NCBI RefSeq assembly: GCF_026914185.1
Contig: NC_070561.1
Coordinates: 3,348,001-3,412,000 of the forward strand
Length of the DNA stretch: 64,000 nucleotides
Source: Puccinia triticina
Taxonomy: Eukaryota > Basidiomycota > Pucciniomycetes > Pucciniales > Pucciniaceae
Reading direction: 5' to 3'
The notes under the pieces are model-generated. The model had not been told where the DNA came from. It saw only the letters and a program-made list of their open reading frames with translations, and searched no databases. Made by a program: the position numbers and the translations under genes. How positions within the stretch are numbered: position 1 is the first letter of the stretch; every line of letters starts with the position of its first letter. Positions 1 to 11,571 of this stretch are shown here, in pieces.

Positions 1-1019
1 GTTTGGGATTGCGGAATTACAATTCCAACTCTCAAAACGCCCCCGGGTCGAAATGCGGTCACGAGGACCCGGGGGAGACGTCCCAACGCGGTCCGCGCGA
101 CTTAAACTGCGTTTGGGAGTTGATTTTGTAATTTGAGGGAGTTGATTTCTTAACCCCCTATAAAGATATTCATAAAATTCTTTTATCTTGGTTTTCATTT
201 TTGGAGATAGACAAAAATAGTGCATAGCGCAGTTTTTCAACCTTGGTGGGAGCCCACAACCCTTCAGCAGGCATGTGTGTGCTTTTGCAGGTACCTGTTG
301 AGGGTGAAGGGTGTTCCATTTTACTAAAGATTCAAAGAAGTAGCTCCACACTTGCAAGGGTCCGGTGGACCCTGACTGGCAACAGGGAGGAAAGGGGTGA
401 GGGGGAAAAGGCCCGAGTAGGGAACTTCTAGTTCCAAACAGTGGGGGACTTGATTGCAACATGAAGCTAGCCAGGAGAGAGGATAGTTCTCTAGTGGTAA
501 GTAAAAATAGACAAAATGAGGGAGAAAGGGGAGAGAAGGAAAAGGGAAGAGAAAGGGAACAGGCTCACCTTGCCAGGAAAGAGGAGATCTCTTTGCCAGA
601 CTAGGAGAGGAATAGACAAAGTATAACTACTTGTTGGTGTGGGGGTTGTGTAATTCTGTGACTCTTTGTGTGACATCCTGACAACACAGGGGGCTTCACC
701 ATACCAGCCACAGGTACCTGCAAGGACACACAGATACCTGCTGAAAGGTGACGGGACCCACCAACAAGTGCAAACATTCCATCTTTATCAACTCCCTAAT
801 GAAATCATGTTGAAGCACTCTGAAGTAGGAGGGAGGTACTTTGTCAGCCTTAGAGTCAGCACAGCTGACCTAACGTTTGGCTTTATCATTATTTCTGCCT
901 CAGATATCTGATATCTTTTTAAATTTAAGTTTTAAACTTGTTTTGAATTCAGATTTGGTCTTATCATTAAATTTCAACCCCCACTTGCAACTTTCCAATA
1001 GCTCAACTCCTTCATAGAT
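1..1019. other. No supported gene; anonymous repeat-derived sequence
   Basis: I see only short open frames and no family I recognise. The first 130 bases contain a GC-rich imperfect palindrome around CCCGGGTC/GACCCGGG. A segment at about 825-880 is the inverted counterpart of about 2535-2590 (shared words such as AGAGTCAGCACAGCTGACC against its complement), so both may be arms of one decayed element enclosing the family C LTR between them. Confidence 0.4.
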
Positions 1020-1195
1020 TTCCTTGTTTGTGACACACATGCGCAGCAGCGCTTTGTAGGCGCAACAGAGCACTCCAACCACATGCACATGTGTGATTAC
1101 ATCAGCCAACCTTGAAGATTTTTGAACTCAGGATCCCCCATTCAGCTGGAGGATACACAGACTTAGAAAAGCAGAACCACACCCCCAGATAACCC
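1020..1195 (+). repeat. Family C LTR fragment, plus orientation
   Basis: This stretch matches the 5' part of the family C LTR at 23714-24501 at many short words in the same order: a GTGAC..CATGCGCAG region, CACATGCACATGTG, GATTACAT, TCAGGATCCCCC and AGAACCACACCCCCAGATAACCC. It is in the opposite orientation to the more complete copy at 1707-2384. It breaks off at about 1195, exactly where the GCTACGC word tract begins. The match is by eye and substantial divergence is evident. Confidence 0.55.
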
Positions 1196-1560
1196 AGCAA
1201 CGGTGTATCCGCTGCGCTACGCTACAAAAAAGCGGCAAAGTAGCGTAGCGTAGCGGTTGATCGCTACATGATCAGACCATGTAGCAATAGCGCAGCGGTA
1301 AAACCACTACGCTACTCGCTACGCGCAGCGGTGCTCCGCTACACTTCCGGAGTGATTAGCGTTAGCGCAGCGGAAAAATACCCGCTACTACTGCCAAAAA
1401 GCAAAGCGGTAGCAAAACACCGCTAAATGACTGCTGCGTGTCCGCTACTCGCTGATTTGGCAGGTAGTGGAAACAAAGCGCTGCGCTGTGTGTCCGCTAC
1501 TTGCTAAATCAGTGGGCAGCGGATCTGCTATCCGCTAAATCAGCGGATGGAGAGCAGATT
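1196..1560. repeat. Low-complexity tract of GCTACGC / GCGTAGC words
   Basis: About 360 bases are made largely of the words GCTACGC, CCGCTA, GTAGCG and AGCGG on both strands, without a fixed repeat period. Because the words occur as both forward and complementary copies, the tract can fold into many short hairpins. A short tract with the same words occurs at about 40215-40305. No coding potential is visible. It lies on the internal side of the minus-strand family C LTR (1707-2384). Confidence 0.7.
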
Positions 1561-1706
1561 GACACGTAGCGCCTACACCACGGGCCATCCAGGACATCCA
1601 TTGGTTGGACCAATGGTCGCACCTTCGGCTGTCCGGCTCTTGCGCGGGGGAGTCCATCCTTTGGACGGACATTGTACTTCCCTCGCGTCGGATGGTTCGG
1701 ACAAAC

Positions 1707-2384
1707 TGTGAGCCTGAGCCTCTATAGTGGCTACAGGACACAAGAAAAGTGGGAGGCACTGGTTGTATTTCTTGGGATAAAGAACTACAATCAGAGAGAA
1801 GAGAGAAAGAGAAAGAAAGAGAAAGAGACAGAGAATATAATGATCTGGAGGGGGTCTATCTACTCCTTGTAGGAGGATCCTCAAAAGTCTACTTGAATCA
1901 CCTGGAAAAGTGATAAGGACAGCTGTGCCAGACCAACAAGGGCTACAGCCTCCGCGCGCACCAAGGAGACGGTGGGGGGACACAGAATAGTAATACTAAT
2001 CTGCTCTGATTTTTAGACTGATTCTAGGATTAACAGAGTAACCTTTGATCTTGAGAATAGTAGAGGTGAAAGCAATAAAGAGGAGCAATCAAGAGGCACA
2101 GAGAATCACTCTGGATAATCAAGGTTCAAATGAAGAGTATACTTACTGTCAATATCCTAGGCGCCTGTGACGGTAGGAGTACTGGGAGCGTGGTATCCTC
2201 TTGTAAGGTGATCCTGGGTTATCTACGGTGTGGTTCTGGGTGGTCTGAAGTCTGTAGATCCTCCTCAGGCAAGGGGGATCCTGACTTCGAAAATTTTCAC
2301 AGTTTGCTTATGTAATTACATATGTACATGTGGTTTGGCGCGCCTGGTAGCGCTGACACGTCACAACTGCGCATGCGCGCCACA
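1707..2384 (-). mobile_element. Family C LTR (678 bp), minus orientation
   Basis: On the minus strand this starts TGTGGCGCGC at 2384 and ends CTCACA at 1707, giving TGTG...CACA termini. It matches the plus-strand copy at 23714-24501 at both ends and in the middle (GGCGCGCCTGGTAGCGCTGA, CAGGATCCCCCTTGCCTGAG, TATCCTAGGCGCC, CACTATAGAG). Just inside (1535-1706, minus) is a short open frame beginning MSVQRMDSPAQEPDSRR, perhaps the start of a Gag, cut off by the word tract. I therefore read it as the 5' LTR of a truncated retrotransposon. No target duplication was found. Confidence 0.7.
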
Positions 2385-2819
2385 ACTCAAGGACTCAGGG
2401 AAGGAGTAGAGTTACAAAGAATTGGTGAGTTGTAACTAGGGTTAAAATTGCGTGAGGAAACAGAATATGAAGTCAGAATAAGGATATCTCTTAAGATGGA
2501 AAAGATATAAAGCAATTCATATGTAAAAGTAGATAAAAGGCAGACTTTGGGTCAGCTGTGATGACTCTAAGGCTGACACAAACCATCCCATGTACGGACC
2601 AGGGAGCGTTCAGCGGATGATTGCAGGACCATCCGCTGGATGGCTCCACACTCCAGCGGGCATCAAAAAATGAGTGGCCCGGCTGGCCAGTGCACATCAT
2701 TGCTCGCAAGGGGTGTCGAACATGCAACATGTGGAACAGTTGACCTCAAGAGCATGAATCTCCCGACTACGCCATGTCGGCAAACCTGGCAGTAACCCCA
2801 CCTTCATCACACATAGACT

Positions 2820-3295
2820 ACAGCCAACGATACCCCTTCGCCGTCCAACAGTCTATTGGACACTCAGAGTAATTGCACAGTCTTGATCAAGGGTGTCCAA
2901 GGGTTTTTTTAATTGGTGTCCATTGGACACCCTCATGAATGGAGGGTGATGCACATTGTTTCTTGCGATCATTGACACTCTCAACCGAGAGTGTCCGCTG
3001 GGCAACTTGTTTGGTGTCCATCGGACACTCCGGCTGGAGTGTCCAATTGTCGGAGCGCACATTTGCGTGAAAAGTGTCCATTGGACACTCCTGGAGGAGA
3101 GTGTCCAATGGATGCTATTTTTTGGGCGTCCAAATGACGCTTTGGCCAGCAAAGCGGCACTTGGACGCTTTTTGAAACCGTCCAAGTGATTCTTTTGCCC
3201 CGTAGCGTCCATCGGATGCTCTGGGAGCATCCTCTGGACGCTTCCAGGGCAAAAGCGTCCATCAGATGGGGCGGTTTCCCAGAAACCCGCCCCGT
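2820..3295. repeat. Array of inverted repeats based on GTCCATTGGAC
   Basis: Successive hairpin-forming units occur, each a short word followed by its complement: GTGTCCATTGGACAC, GTGTCCATCGGACACTC, AGTGTCCATTGGACACTC, then variants drifting to GCGTCCA...TGGACGC and GCGTCCATCGGATGCT. Spacing is irregular (about 25-50 bases). The word changes progressively from TGTCC to CGTCC along the tract. Short open frames on both strands here only translate the repeated words. Confidence 0.75.
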
Positions 3296-3365
3296 GGTGT
3301 ATTCGCTAGGGCTGTGCACAGACCTCCTGTCTCCGCTTGGACTCCGATCCTCCTTCAGCTGCCAG

Positions 3366-5310
3366 ATCATCCAATCATGGGTTCAGTAAGCAATAACCCA
3401 GAAGAAGAACCACCCTCAACCCCTCCCAACAACCCTGATAACCCATCCAATCCCACCCAGTCCACTCGTCAATCCAGCCGTACTTGCACCCCCAGCACAC
3501 GACCTGGGTTTGTCCCCATTCAAAGTGATTCTTGACGGGCACTGGGATCCAATGTTGCACCGGCCCAATCAAAACCAAAATCAGCTTTAATCCCTTTGGA
3601 TCCGGTACAAGACACTAACAGCTGTGGTCAATTGCGCCGGGGCGGCAATGTGGTGGTTTGTCAGATGGTAAGATATCTTCTTGTCCTGTTGATGCTTCTC
3701 TTTTGATCCTATTACTAATCTGAGTTCTATTCTTATTATATTGCACAGGGTCTTTTGGGTGTCAAACAAGTGAATCAATTGGGCAAAGAAGTTTGCATAG
3801 ACACAGCGCAAGACTCCAATGAAGATAACCAGAAGGCTGTAGATTATGCTCGGAAGACCAAGAAGAAACCGCACAAAGACAAGGACGGCTTTGACCATGC
3901 AAGGCTCTACTTCTATGAACCAGGAGAAGGCCCAAACCAGGTAAAATCATCCATCCATCATTGAAAAAGAGACAAAACTGTCACTGAAAGAGACACCAAA
4001 CTGATTTTTCATAGAATTTGAACATCACATCTTATGCGTGTTGATGGTGCCCTAAAGAGCTTAAAGCCAACAATGGCTCTTACTGCAATCTCAAAACCCA
4101 CCGAGATGGTGCCAGCATCAAAGGTGCATTACGGGCAGCTTGTAGTGGTCGCGCAAAGGCCATCGATGCTGGAGCTCATCTCCCCTTGACCCCGTTGGAG
4201 GCTATTTCGGCAAAATTGAATGAGAATTGTTCTGGATTGGCATCGGGACCGGGGACTCTTATTGGGTATCTGACAAAAGGTCGATTCAATAATCAAACAC
4301 TGAACAAGCTTCTTGTCATTTGGATTGTGCGTCAGTCTCTCCCTTGGTTACGGATTGAGGATTTCCTCTTGCGGGTATGCTTCGACTACGCTATCAATAC
4401 CTCACAGCTTCTATCCCGGGGTTGGGCTGCCTGGCAAGCTCATCTACTCTACATCGAACAGCGGAATCAGGTGATCAAAGCCATCAAAGTAATTTCCCTT
4501 TCATCGCTATCATGTCCTTTTTCTGTCATTGGATTCATGGATATGTTTTTTACCGCTTGTCTGCTAGGATTCCGACTCGAAAATCTCTGTTGCCTCCGAT
4601 GTTTGGACTACTAAGGGTAGTCACAAAGCATACATTGGCCTAACGATCTGTTACATAAACCCTGAATGGAAATATGTTTGTCGACATCTTTCACTCAAGT
4701 ACGTCTCCTGGCATCACAATGGGAAATATCTTGCTGCTCCCTTTGCCAACATCTTAATCAAACATGGGCTACACAAAAATATAAGTATTTCCGACTTCTT
4801 ATTATCTCAATATCATTGATTAATGACTATTCACTGCAGCTTATGAATACTTTCAAACTGTACATTCTCTTGCAGACTACCGACTCCGGCAGCAACAATT
4901 TTACTATGGCAAAAGGTGTGGCTTGGATGTTTGAAGATCACGATTCAACCAACTGGGAAGTTGCAAATAACCACCACCGCTGCATTTGCCATGTCATCGC
5001 CCTAATTTTGGGCGCGGGATTGAAGGCTCTCAACCTCTCAAAGGCGATGGTCCAGCCAGAAAAATCTGATATCTACTTTCCAATTTTGGATACGATCCTG
5101 GAGGTTGTGGAGCCAAACGAGGAAGAAATGTTTGTAGAGGTGGTGGAAGCAATTTCTTTAAAGCCCAGCTTTGATGTTGACCCTGACGATGCCGAAAAAG
5201 ATATTCCTGAACCTCGCTGGGAAGACCATAACAAAGAAGATACTGACGAGTTCAATGAAGAAAGCGGATTTGGTTTCACGCTCAAGAAGGTTAGTCAAAT
5301 GTTTGAATGT
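3366..5310 (+). pseudogene. hAT-family transposase, N-terminal two thirds, broken
   Basis: Conceptually spliced frames give a BED-type zinc finger (CxxC...H at about 4039-4130: YAC-stop-WCPKELKANN, then LKTHRDG), a hAT core (SVASDVWTTKGSHKAYIGLT at about 4590-4640) and the downstream TTDSGSNNFTMAKG and HHRCICHVIALILGAG blocks (about 4880-5020). Probable introns are 3667-3749, about 3941-4011 and about 4490-4568. Decay is clear: a TGA at 4042-4044 lies inside the zinc finger and several frames must be joined. The coding match stops near 5290, where an unrelated repeat cluster intervenes; more of the same protein resumes at about 6325. hAT transposases act in the nucleus on short terminal inverted repeats and make 8-bp target duplications. 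Family assignment is by motif recognition. Confidence 0.75.
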
Positions 5311-6310
5311 TAGATTATGAATACCCCGGATTTGATTATGAATACGCAGCAAGTAAACTCCAATTCTCACCAGCATCTGAAAAAGTACCGGTCGCAACCC
5401 TAACCGCGTTTTTCCATCGCCACCAAAAGAATTCCCCTGCGCGGCCAACCTTGCTGGTCTTTTCCTCACGCGTTTACATCATTATACTCGTGAGGAAGAG
5501 ACTAGTAAGCAAGAATCAATCTTTCACTAACACCATCAAGATTTCGTATCGTCCAAACTAACCGCAAACCTTCCTCTTCCCCATTCTACTCCTCCCACTC
5601 TTTTCTTTTCTTCCAACATAGACATAATCATCTCTTGCGCGCGTCCCTCACCACTCTCATCAAAAACATTAAAATCAAACACAAATAACTCCTGCGCCAT
5701 CGCAGGTATGACTCTCATACTTTCTATCATTTATGTACTTATTGATCAATCTAATATTTTCTCCTTGTTTTCCTTATCCTTTTCCAAATCTTCGTGTAGG
5801 TGTGTTGCTGGGTTCATTAAGCTTGTCAGGTCATCGTTGTTTGCTCAGATTCAAACATCATTACATTAGGTTCGCTATTTTGTTCATTTCACAATTTTTC
5901 TCATTGTTCTCCTTTTATCACAAGAAATATAACTCACGCGTTTACATCATTATACTCGTGAGGAAGAGACTAACATAATCATCTCTTGCGCGCGTCCCTC
6001 ACCACTCTCATCAAAAACATTAAAATCAAACACAAATAACTCCTGCGCCATCGCAGGTGTGTTGCTGGGTTCATTAAGCTTGTCAGGTCATCGTTGTTTG
6101 CTCAGATTCAAACATCATTACATTAGGTGTGTTGCTGGGTTCATTAAGCTTGTCAGGTCATTGTTGTTTGCTCAGATTCAAACATCATTACATTAGGTTG
6201 CTCTTCGTCCTATCTCAAAATTTGCAAATTTACATTGAATGACATGCCAAATGCGTAGAAAGCTGAACCATATCGTTTATTATCAATCTAGATTGACTAT
6301 ATCTGTTGCC
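5311..6310. repeat. Repeat cluster with displaced direct repeats, inserted in the hAT gene
   Basis: Three modules recur. Module 1 (GTTTACATCATTATACTCGT...) is at about 5470 and 5938. Module 2 (ACATAATCATCTCTTGCGCG...CATCGCAGG) is at about 5622-5706 and 5973-6058. Module 3 (GTTGCTGGGTTCATTAAGC...ACATTAGG) is at 5804, 6061 and 6131, the last two exactly 70 bases apart. The order 1-2-3-1-2-3-3 indicates one duplication of the whole cluster with partial loss of spacer, followed by a tandem duplication of module 3. No coding function is visible. Confidence 0.8.
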
Positions 6311-6324
6311 GCATTGCTTCGTCC

Positions 6325-6605
6325 CCGCAAAAGCAAGCCAAGTGGAAACTTTGGGCGGAAAAGCTGGATTACAAAGGACGCGGAGTCATCGCCGGTTACA
6401 GAATACGATGGAATATGGCTTATGAAAGCAGTCAGCGTGCTTACGAGGGGAGAAGGGTAGGTTTGATGTTATTTATGTTGAATTTAGCAAAAGCTAATCG
6501 TCGTCCCATTGCTTGACACAGATAATCAAACAGTTGCTTGATAACGAGTCCGACTTGTACATTGGTAAATCTGCCGATAAACATTTTTTCAAATCATACA
6601 AAGTG
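6325..6605 (+). pseudogene. hAT transposase fragment, downstream part
   Basis: The frame starting near 6334 reads AKWKLWAEKLDYKGRGVIAG and continues to an apparent GT donor at 6459; it resumes after CAG near 6522 as KQLLDNESDLYIGKSADK. This is the segment expected after the conserved CH.IALI block of rust hAT transposases, so I infer it belongs to the same gene as 3366-5310, separated by the repeat cluster. The match ends abruptly near 6605, where a Gag sequence begins, so a second element truncated the 3' end. The dimerisation domain is missing. Confidence 0.55.
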
Positions 6606-7805
6606 CATTCATCTGCGGGCGTTCTATAAGAGCGAGGTCACTCAATACCTGTCCAAATCGTGGGCAGAATTCAAGGCCCGGATGTTCCAGTTCGCCCTCC
6701 CACTCAACTGGCGTGCGGAACTGAAGAAGCAAATCCGGCAGATTGACATGGAACCGACCGAGTCCTTCCAAGCCTACAGCACCAGTGCTCGGACTCCCCA
6801 GAGCCTGTTTAACTTCGACGCCACAGCAGCCACGGTCCTTCAGGACGTTGATTTGGCCCAATTCGTTGTCTATGGGCTCCCCGAAGCGCTACAACATCGT
6901 GTAGCCGAGCGCCAACTCCTGGAAACCACCCCGTTCGTCTACGGAGCGTTTGAGCAGGCGGTGAAGGCGTTGGCGCTGCCCCTGGGCCAATCCGCATTTC
7001 CACTCAACCTGGCCAGTCAACCGCGTCAACCAACGCACAATCAGCACGCGATGACTTGATTTGGAAAATTCACTCGTACCTCGATTCTCAGGGACGCTGC
7101 CATTTTTGTAAGAAAACTTGCGGTAGCGTACCGGGGTCTTGCCCGGGTCCAGTAGACAAACGCTACATTGAAGTTCCGGCCGTTTTCATCGTACCGCCAA
7201 AACCCGCCAACTACGTAGCGCCCAGAGCCCGCGGACCTGCTCACCTGGCCCCCGGGAGACCGACCAACCCGCCAGCGGGCCGCCCACCAGCCAGAGCAGC
7301 AACCGTCGCGGCAGTGGAGAGCTACACCAAGGCGCAAGCCGCCACAATGGCCGTGGTGCACAAAGCCGTTGCCGAGGACGCCCTGAATGGCCCCGCTGAT
7401 GATCCTTATCCGCCGGCGCTCCATGTTTCCTCCGTGGAAGACTATGAGGACCTCGACGCCTACCTACACTCGATTGAAACTGTAGAGTATGTCCCTCCGC
7501 CACCTGTCCCCCCCGCATTGCTCCGGCCCTTACCCCCGCGTCCCCGCCCATCTGTAGTGACATCGTGGAACCGTCCTTCGACCCGGACGAAGTGGCAGAG
7601 CTCATCGCCAACCTCTGAATCTCTACATCCGTCTCGTGCCCCAGTTAGACTGCCACCCGGATTACCAATCCCAGCTTGGTTCCTCCCGTCTCCTCCCGTC
7701 ACCAGCTTTTGGAATTTCCCGCCTTTCCAACCGACCCTCTATGCCCCCACTCCTTTTTTCTTCCCTTTGAATCATTATCCCTTCTTCTCTTTTATAGGAG
7801 GGGAG
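6606..7805 (+). pseudogene. Retrotransposon Gag relic with cysteine knuckle, no Pol
   Basis: The frame at about 6610-7059 carries a Gag capsid-like segment (SEVTQYLSKSWAEFKARMFQ, then FQAYSTSARTPQSLFNF). After a frame break, 7056-7610 gives a knuckle-like CHFCKKTCGSVPGSC followed by a proline-rich region (KRYIEVPAVFIVPPKP, PTNPPAGRPPARAA). This resembles LTR-retrotransposon Gag proteins common in rust genomes. Protease, RT and integrase are absent: the frame runs directly into a polypurine tract (about 7795-7806, AGGAGGGGAGA) and an LTR at 7808. So either a large internal deletion occurred or this is a non-autonomous Gag-only element. No 5' LTR is visible upstream. Confidence 0.65.
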
Positions 7806-7807
7806 AC

Positions 7808-8139
7808 TGTAAACCCCCCTCCTCCCTTGGGGTTTACAAGGTGTCACTAGGACCCTTCACATGTCACAGTCAGATACTTAGTCTGTTCCCTCTCCTTATC
7901 TGGTTCAGCAGAGAACTGACTAGCAGTCTCTCTGAACCAGGTAAGTCACTTGTTGTTTCCTTCTTTCCTCTTTCTCTCTCTCTCATTGTCTAGAGCAGAG
8001 AACTGACTAGCAGTCTCTCTGAACCAGCAATCCAAGCTCCCCCCTTTGGTTGGTCCTAGAAACCTCTCCTCGTGCCCCTTCAAGCCCGTTTCCTGGTTCA
8101 TCTTGTCCCGTCCAGTGAAGGGGATTAGCACCCCTTACA
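7808..8139 (+). mobile_element. Family D 3' LTR (332 bp) with intron-like tandem duplication
   Basis: It starts TGTAAACCCC directly after a polypurine tract and ends CCTTACA, giving TGTAA...TTACA termini. It contains two copies of a 33-base word ending CTCTGAACCAG (7908-7940 and 7995-8027). The first is followed at once by GTAAGT, so a GT-AG intron 7941-8027 would remove exactly one 87-base period. A second LTR of the same design lies at 57610-58022 (shared TTGGTT..TCTAGAAA and CCAGTGAAG...CACCCCT). I read it as the 3' LTR of the Gag relic just upstream. Confidence 0.7.
7941..8027 (+). other. Predicted intron in the family D LTR
   Basis: The 5' end is CCAG/GTAAGTCACTT and the 3' end is GAACCAG. 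Both boundaries follow the same repeated word, so the intron length (87) equals the duplication period. A pyrimidine-rich run (CTTTCCTCTTTCTCTCTCTC) lies before the 3' end. Splicing is inferred from sequence only. Confidence 0.4.
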
Positions 8140-8162
8140 TAATGCCCCCAGTTGATCCCCCT

Positions 8163-8198
8163 TGTCACACAAACGTACGGCCGTACGTTGGTGTGACA
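8163..8198. repeat. 36-bp near-perfect palindrome
   Basis: Arms TGTCACACAAACGTACGG and CCGTACGTTGGTGTGACA are complementary at 17 of 18 positions with no loop; the central 18 bases are a perfect palindrome. It lies 24 bases past the end of the family D LTR. It could form a cruciform or be the footprint of a protein dimer or a self-priming site; there is no direct evidence for any role. Confidence 0.8.
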
Positions 8199-8199
8199 C

Positions 8200-11100
8200 A
8201 CACCAATTCAAGTCAGCAGCTTCAAAACCAAAACAAACCAAAAATTCAATTCAACAAGGAATTAAATCACTATATTTTTACAATAGAAAGGAGTCTGAAG
8301 AGGAAAACAATAGTAACACAACTTGGGAAGACAGAAATTCCTAAATTCCAGACTAATCAACAGTAGTTCAGGCTCAAACTTTGGAGCAATGTCAATTGTA
8401 AGTCAGATATGTTATTTTTTTCTTTATTTAAAAATATTTCTTGAATCAGGGAGAAGAAAATGGTGCAGTAAACCAGAAAAAATGTAAAAAACTGTGATCC
8501 TTCTGGAAAGACAGTTTTTTATAAACTTGGCATCTAATTCACTACACAAAAACTCACAGATTCAGAATTCACGCCTTGAGTATCTTGAAAATTGTTAATC
8601 CTCATTCTAAATTGAATCAATCCATATTTGTTTTTCTGAAAGATCCATGTGCAGTGGAAGTTGGAAATTTGAATTCAGGGTGATTCAACATGCCTCAATT
8701 CACTTGTGCATGGCTTGCCCTTAAATCCCCACCAAAAAAAGAAAATTTGGAAAATTTGCTTCAGGGAGCCAGTCACAGCACACAAAAAGAATTTGCAACT
8801 ATATTCCAAGGTGGCTACACCACCCACTTCCAAGCATGTAAATGTTATATGTTGCCATTTCAAGAATCAACCAGCAAATGGTAGAGCCACTCCACCTCAT
8901 ACCCAAAGCTCATTTCTGCCAATAAATTAGAAGAGAGATCTCACATCCCTGATCATTTTAAATGGACTGAATTGGGGATTTCCAATGCATGCATTCATCA
9001 TTCTCAAATGGAACTTAAATATGAAATTTTCAAATGGTCTGCTTCAATTTAAACACAGGCTCAGCCACTACCAGCCAGATAAAAAAAGATACTCTCTTTA
9101 AACATCAGCACCATTCAAAGACCCCATTCCTCCCAACAAACTTGAAGTAAAAATTGGAATTTGAAATCAACTTGCATGTCAACTCCCTCTTCTACCCAAC
9201 ATATAAATCAATCACAACCAGATTTTTGAGTCTTGTACAAATTCTTTCCTTAAATCAAAGTGAAAATAATGACTTGAGGCGTAAATATGATTCTTCTTCT
9301 TATAGTTTTCCAGAGACACATCTTGCTATATGTTGATTCAACCATTGAAAATCTCAGAAATGGTGAACTAGATCACTTCTGGGATGTTGCTTTTGACTAT
9401 GAATCACAGGCTGTTTGTTTCCATGCATTTTTGTGTCACATTTTCAGTAACCATATTTTCATCCTTGATAAGTGTTGCCTAATTGTATCTAAGCCTTGTG
9501 ATTTTTTGCTACAATTTGTTCATGTAACAGCTAACCTTGAAGAATCAGACAACCAATTTGCAACCAAAAAAAAATCATGGGGATACCCTGTTAACCAAGC
9601 TGATCTTTTATTCTTCTTGAATTCCTTTGAGGAATAAAGAATGTCTGCTAGTTGAAACCTGATGGTAAGATTTCCCCTTGTATCTTTTACAATTGTTCTT
9701 GCTACCACGCTCCTGAGAAACCTTGTAATGTTTGCTCTTGTTTTGGGTAGGCTCCTTCACATGTTGAATTTCTCAAGGTTTGGATTTCAGCCAAAGAAAA
9801 CACCAGCTGAGGCTCTTGAAATTCTAGTAGAGCTGATTGCTTGCGGGCCATTGAAACAACATGTCAAGCAGAACCAATATAGCATCTGCAGGTGGGACAA
9901 CTGGCATGGAAAATGATGCACATTCAATTAATAGCAAATATTTCAAAACACTACTCCCCACATCATTCCTGAAACAATAAAATGGAGCCAATCTAGAATA
10001 TGATGATTCAATATAAAATTAGCCCAGAGAGCCACAGAAATTTGAGTAAGAATAACATGTTGAGATTGAAATTGATACCCAAGATTGTCCACTCATCATG
10101 TCAAGCAGAACCAACCTGGGAAATGAATGCGTACTGGAAAACTGGCACAGAGAGTAATGAAGATTCAATCTAAAAGAACTGTTAGAGAGGAATTCAATTT
10201 TAGAGAAAACACACCAAAAATTCACCGTTAAATATTTCATACATCAATTTTTTTTAAAATTTACTACCGAATCTTTGTGTTCAGATTGAAATTCATTCTA
10301 AACAATAGATGAATCAGGAATTTTGCCAAAGAGTTTCTCTTTTCCAAGCTCACATATCAAGTATATCTACAGCTTTATTTATTATGAAATGACTCTCTGT
10401 AAGCTTCAAGGATTTATCTTGAGCATCTTCTAAACCTCAGAAGGGTGAATTTCACTCTTTCACAAGAAGTTTAGGAATATCTCCTGGACATTTGGGAATT
10501 CAAGTTGACAAGATCTTCTCATGGAAAAGTTTTCTTTATCCTCAAAAGAGCCTTAGAATTCAGTCTCAAGCCAGATTGAACCCATCTCAAACTTGCCTTG
10601 AGCTAAATTCAGCATTGATTCAACATTAATTCAGCATGGATTGACCACAAGTTAATTGAGTGGAAATCAAGTGTAACTTGCTGATAGAGTTCCAAAAGTA
10701 AGTTTAAAAGGTTGAAAAAGTTATTGAATGATTGGAATTGCATGCAAGTGCTGAGCAAGCTCCCCTGGTATAACCCCATGATTGATCAAAATATATTATA
10801 TAGTAGTAATATGAGAAACTATTGTTTCTGCCAAGCAGTTGACAATTCCTTGGAGTGTGGTTGTACATATGTTTTTAAAGAGTTAAAGTAATTTATACGG
10901 TCAAGTTGCAGTTGGTATCAATATGATATCAGACCCTTTCCAACAAACATTCAGCATAACTTCAGCAAAAATTCAGCACAAAATTACACATCACTTGGAG
11001 CCAAGTCCTTAAAGAGATCTTAAAGGGTTCCTAAAAAGAGGGGTGAAGGCACTTGCACGCAAGTGCTGAGCAAACATCCATGGTGTGAAAACAAGAAAGC

Positions 11101-11500
11101 AATCACTATGGTCAAGAAGGTTCAGATTATTCTGCGGGAAATGTGTAAGTCTTTTGATTGAACCAATTTTGATTTCGTTCTCATAATGGATGTTTTTTTG
11201 ATTTCCTTTAACATATTCATGTTTCCTAATGCAAAATATTTATGGCAATAATCATTATCAAAATCAAAATCATATATTGCTTGAATTTCTAGAAGTTGTT
11301 CTGTGTATTTTGCAAGTGCATCATCCATTTCATCCAGTAGCTCTTTGTAGATGGCTGTTTCCCAAGGTATATCCAAGGCATATGGATAATACTTGAATTT
11401 ATCATATGATACAGCTCCGCAGTCCGCAGTTGCGCAGTTGCGCAGTAGTGCTGCTTGTGCTGTGGTGGCGGCTGCAGCTGTTGCTCTAGCACCTTAGGGT
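8200..11500. other. AT-rich region without a convincing gene
   Basis: Only short frames occur. A word around GCAAGTGCTGAGCAA is repeated at about 10744 and 11056, about 310 bases apart, which could be ends of a small decayed element. A minus frame at about 11122-11440 (DIPWETAIYKELLDEMDDAL, then EIQAIYDFDFDNDYC) has fairly natural composition and might be a gene fragment, but I recognise no family. Confidence 0.35.
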
Positions 11501-11571
11501 GCGCGCTATTGAAGCCGCGGGCCTCGGGTGTCGAGTAGTGATCGGGGACTCAACCCGTCTCCGATGATTGG

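Noticed and set aside
11122..11492. Minus frames possibly encoding a protein (DIPWETAIYKELLDEMDDAL)
   Set aside because: Composition is plausible but the frame is short, without recognised motif or neighbours; not called as a gene.
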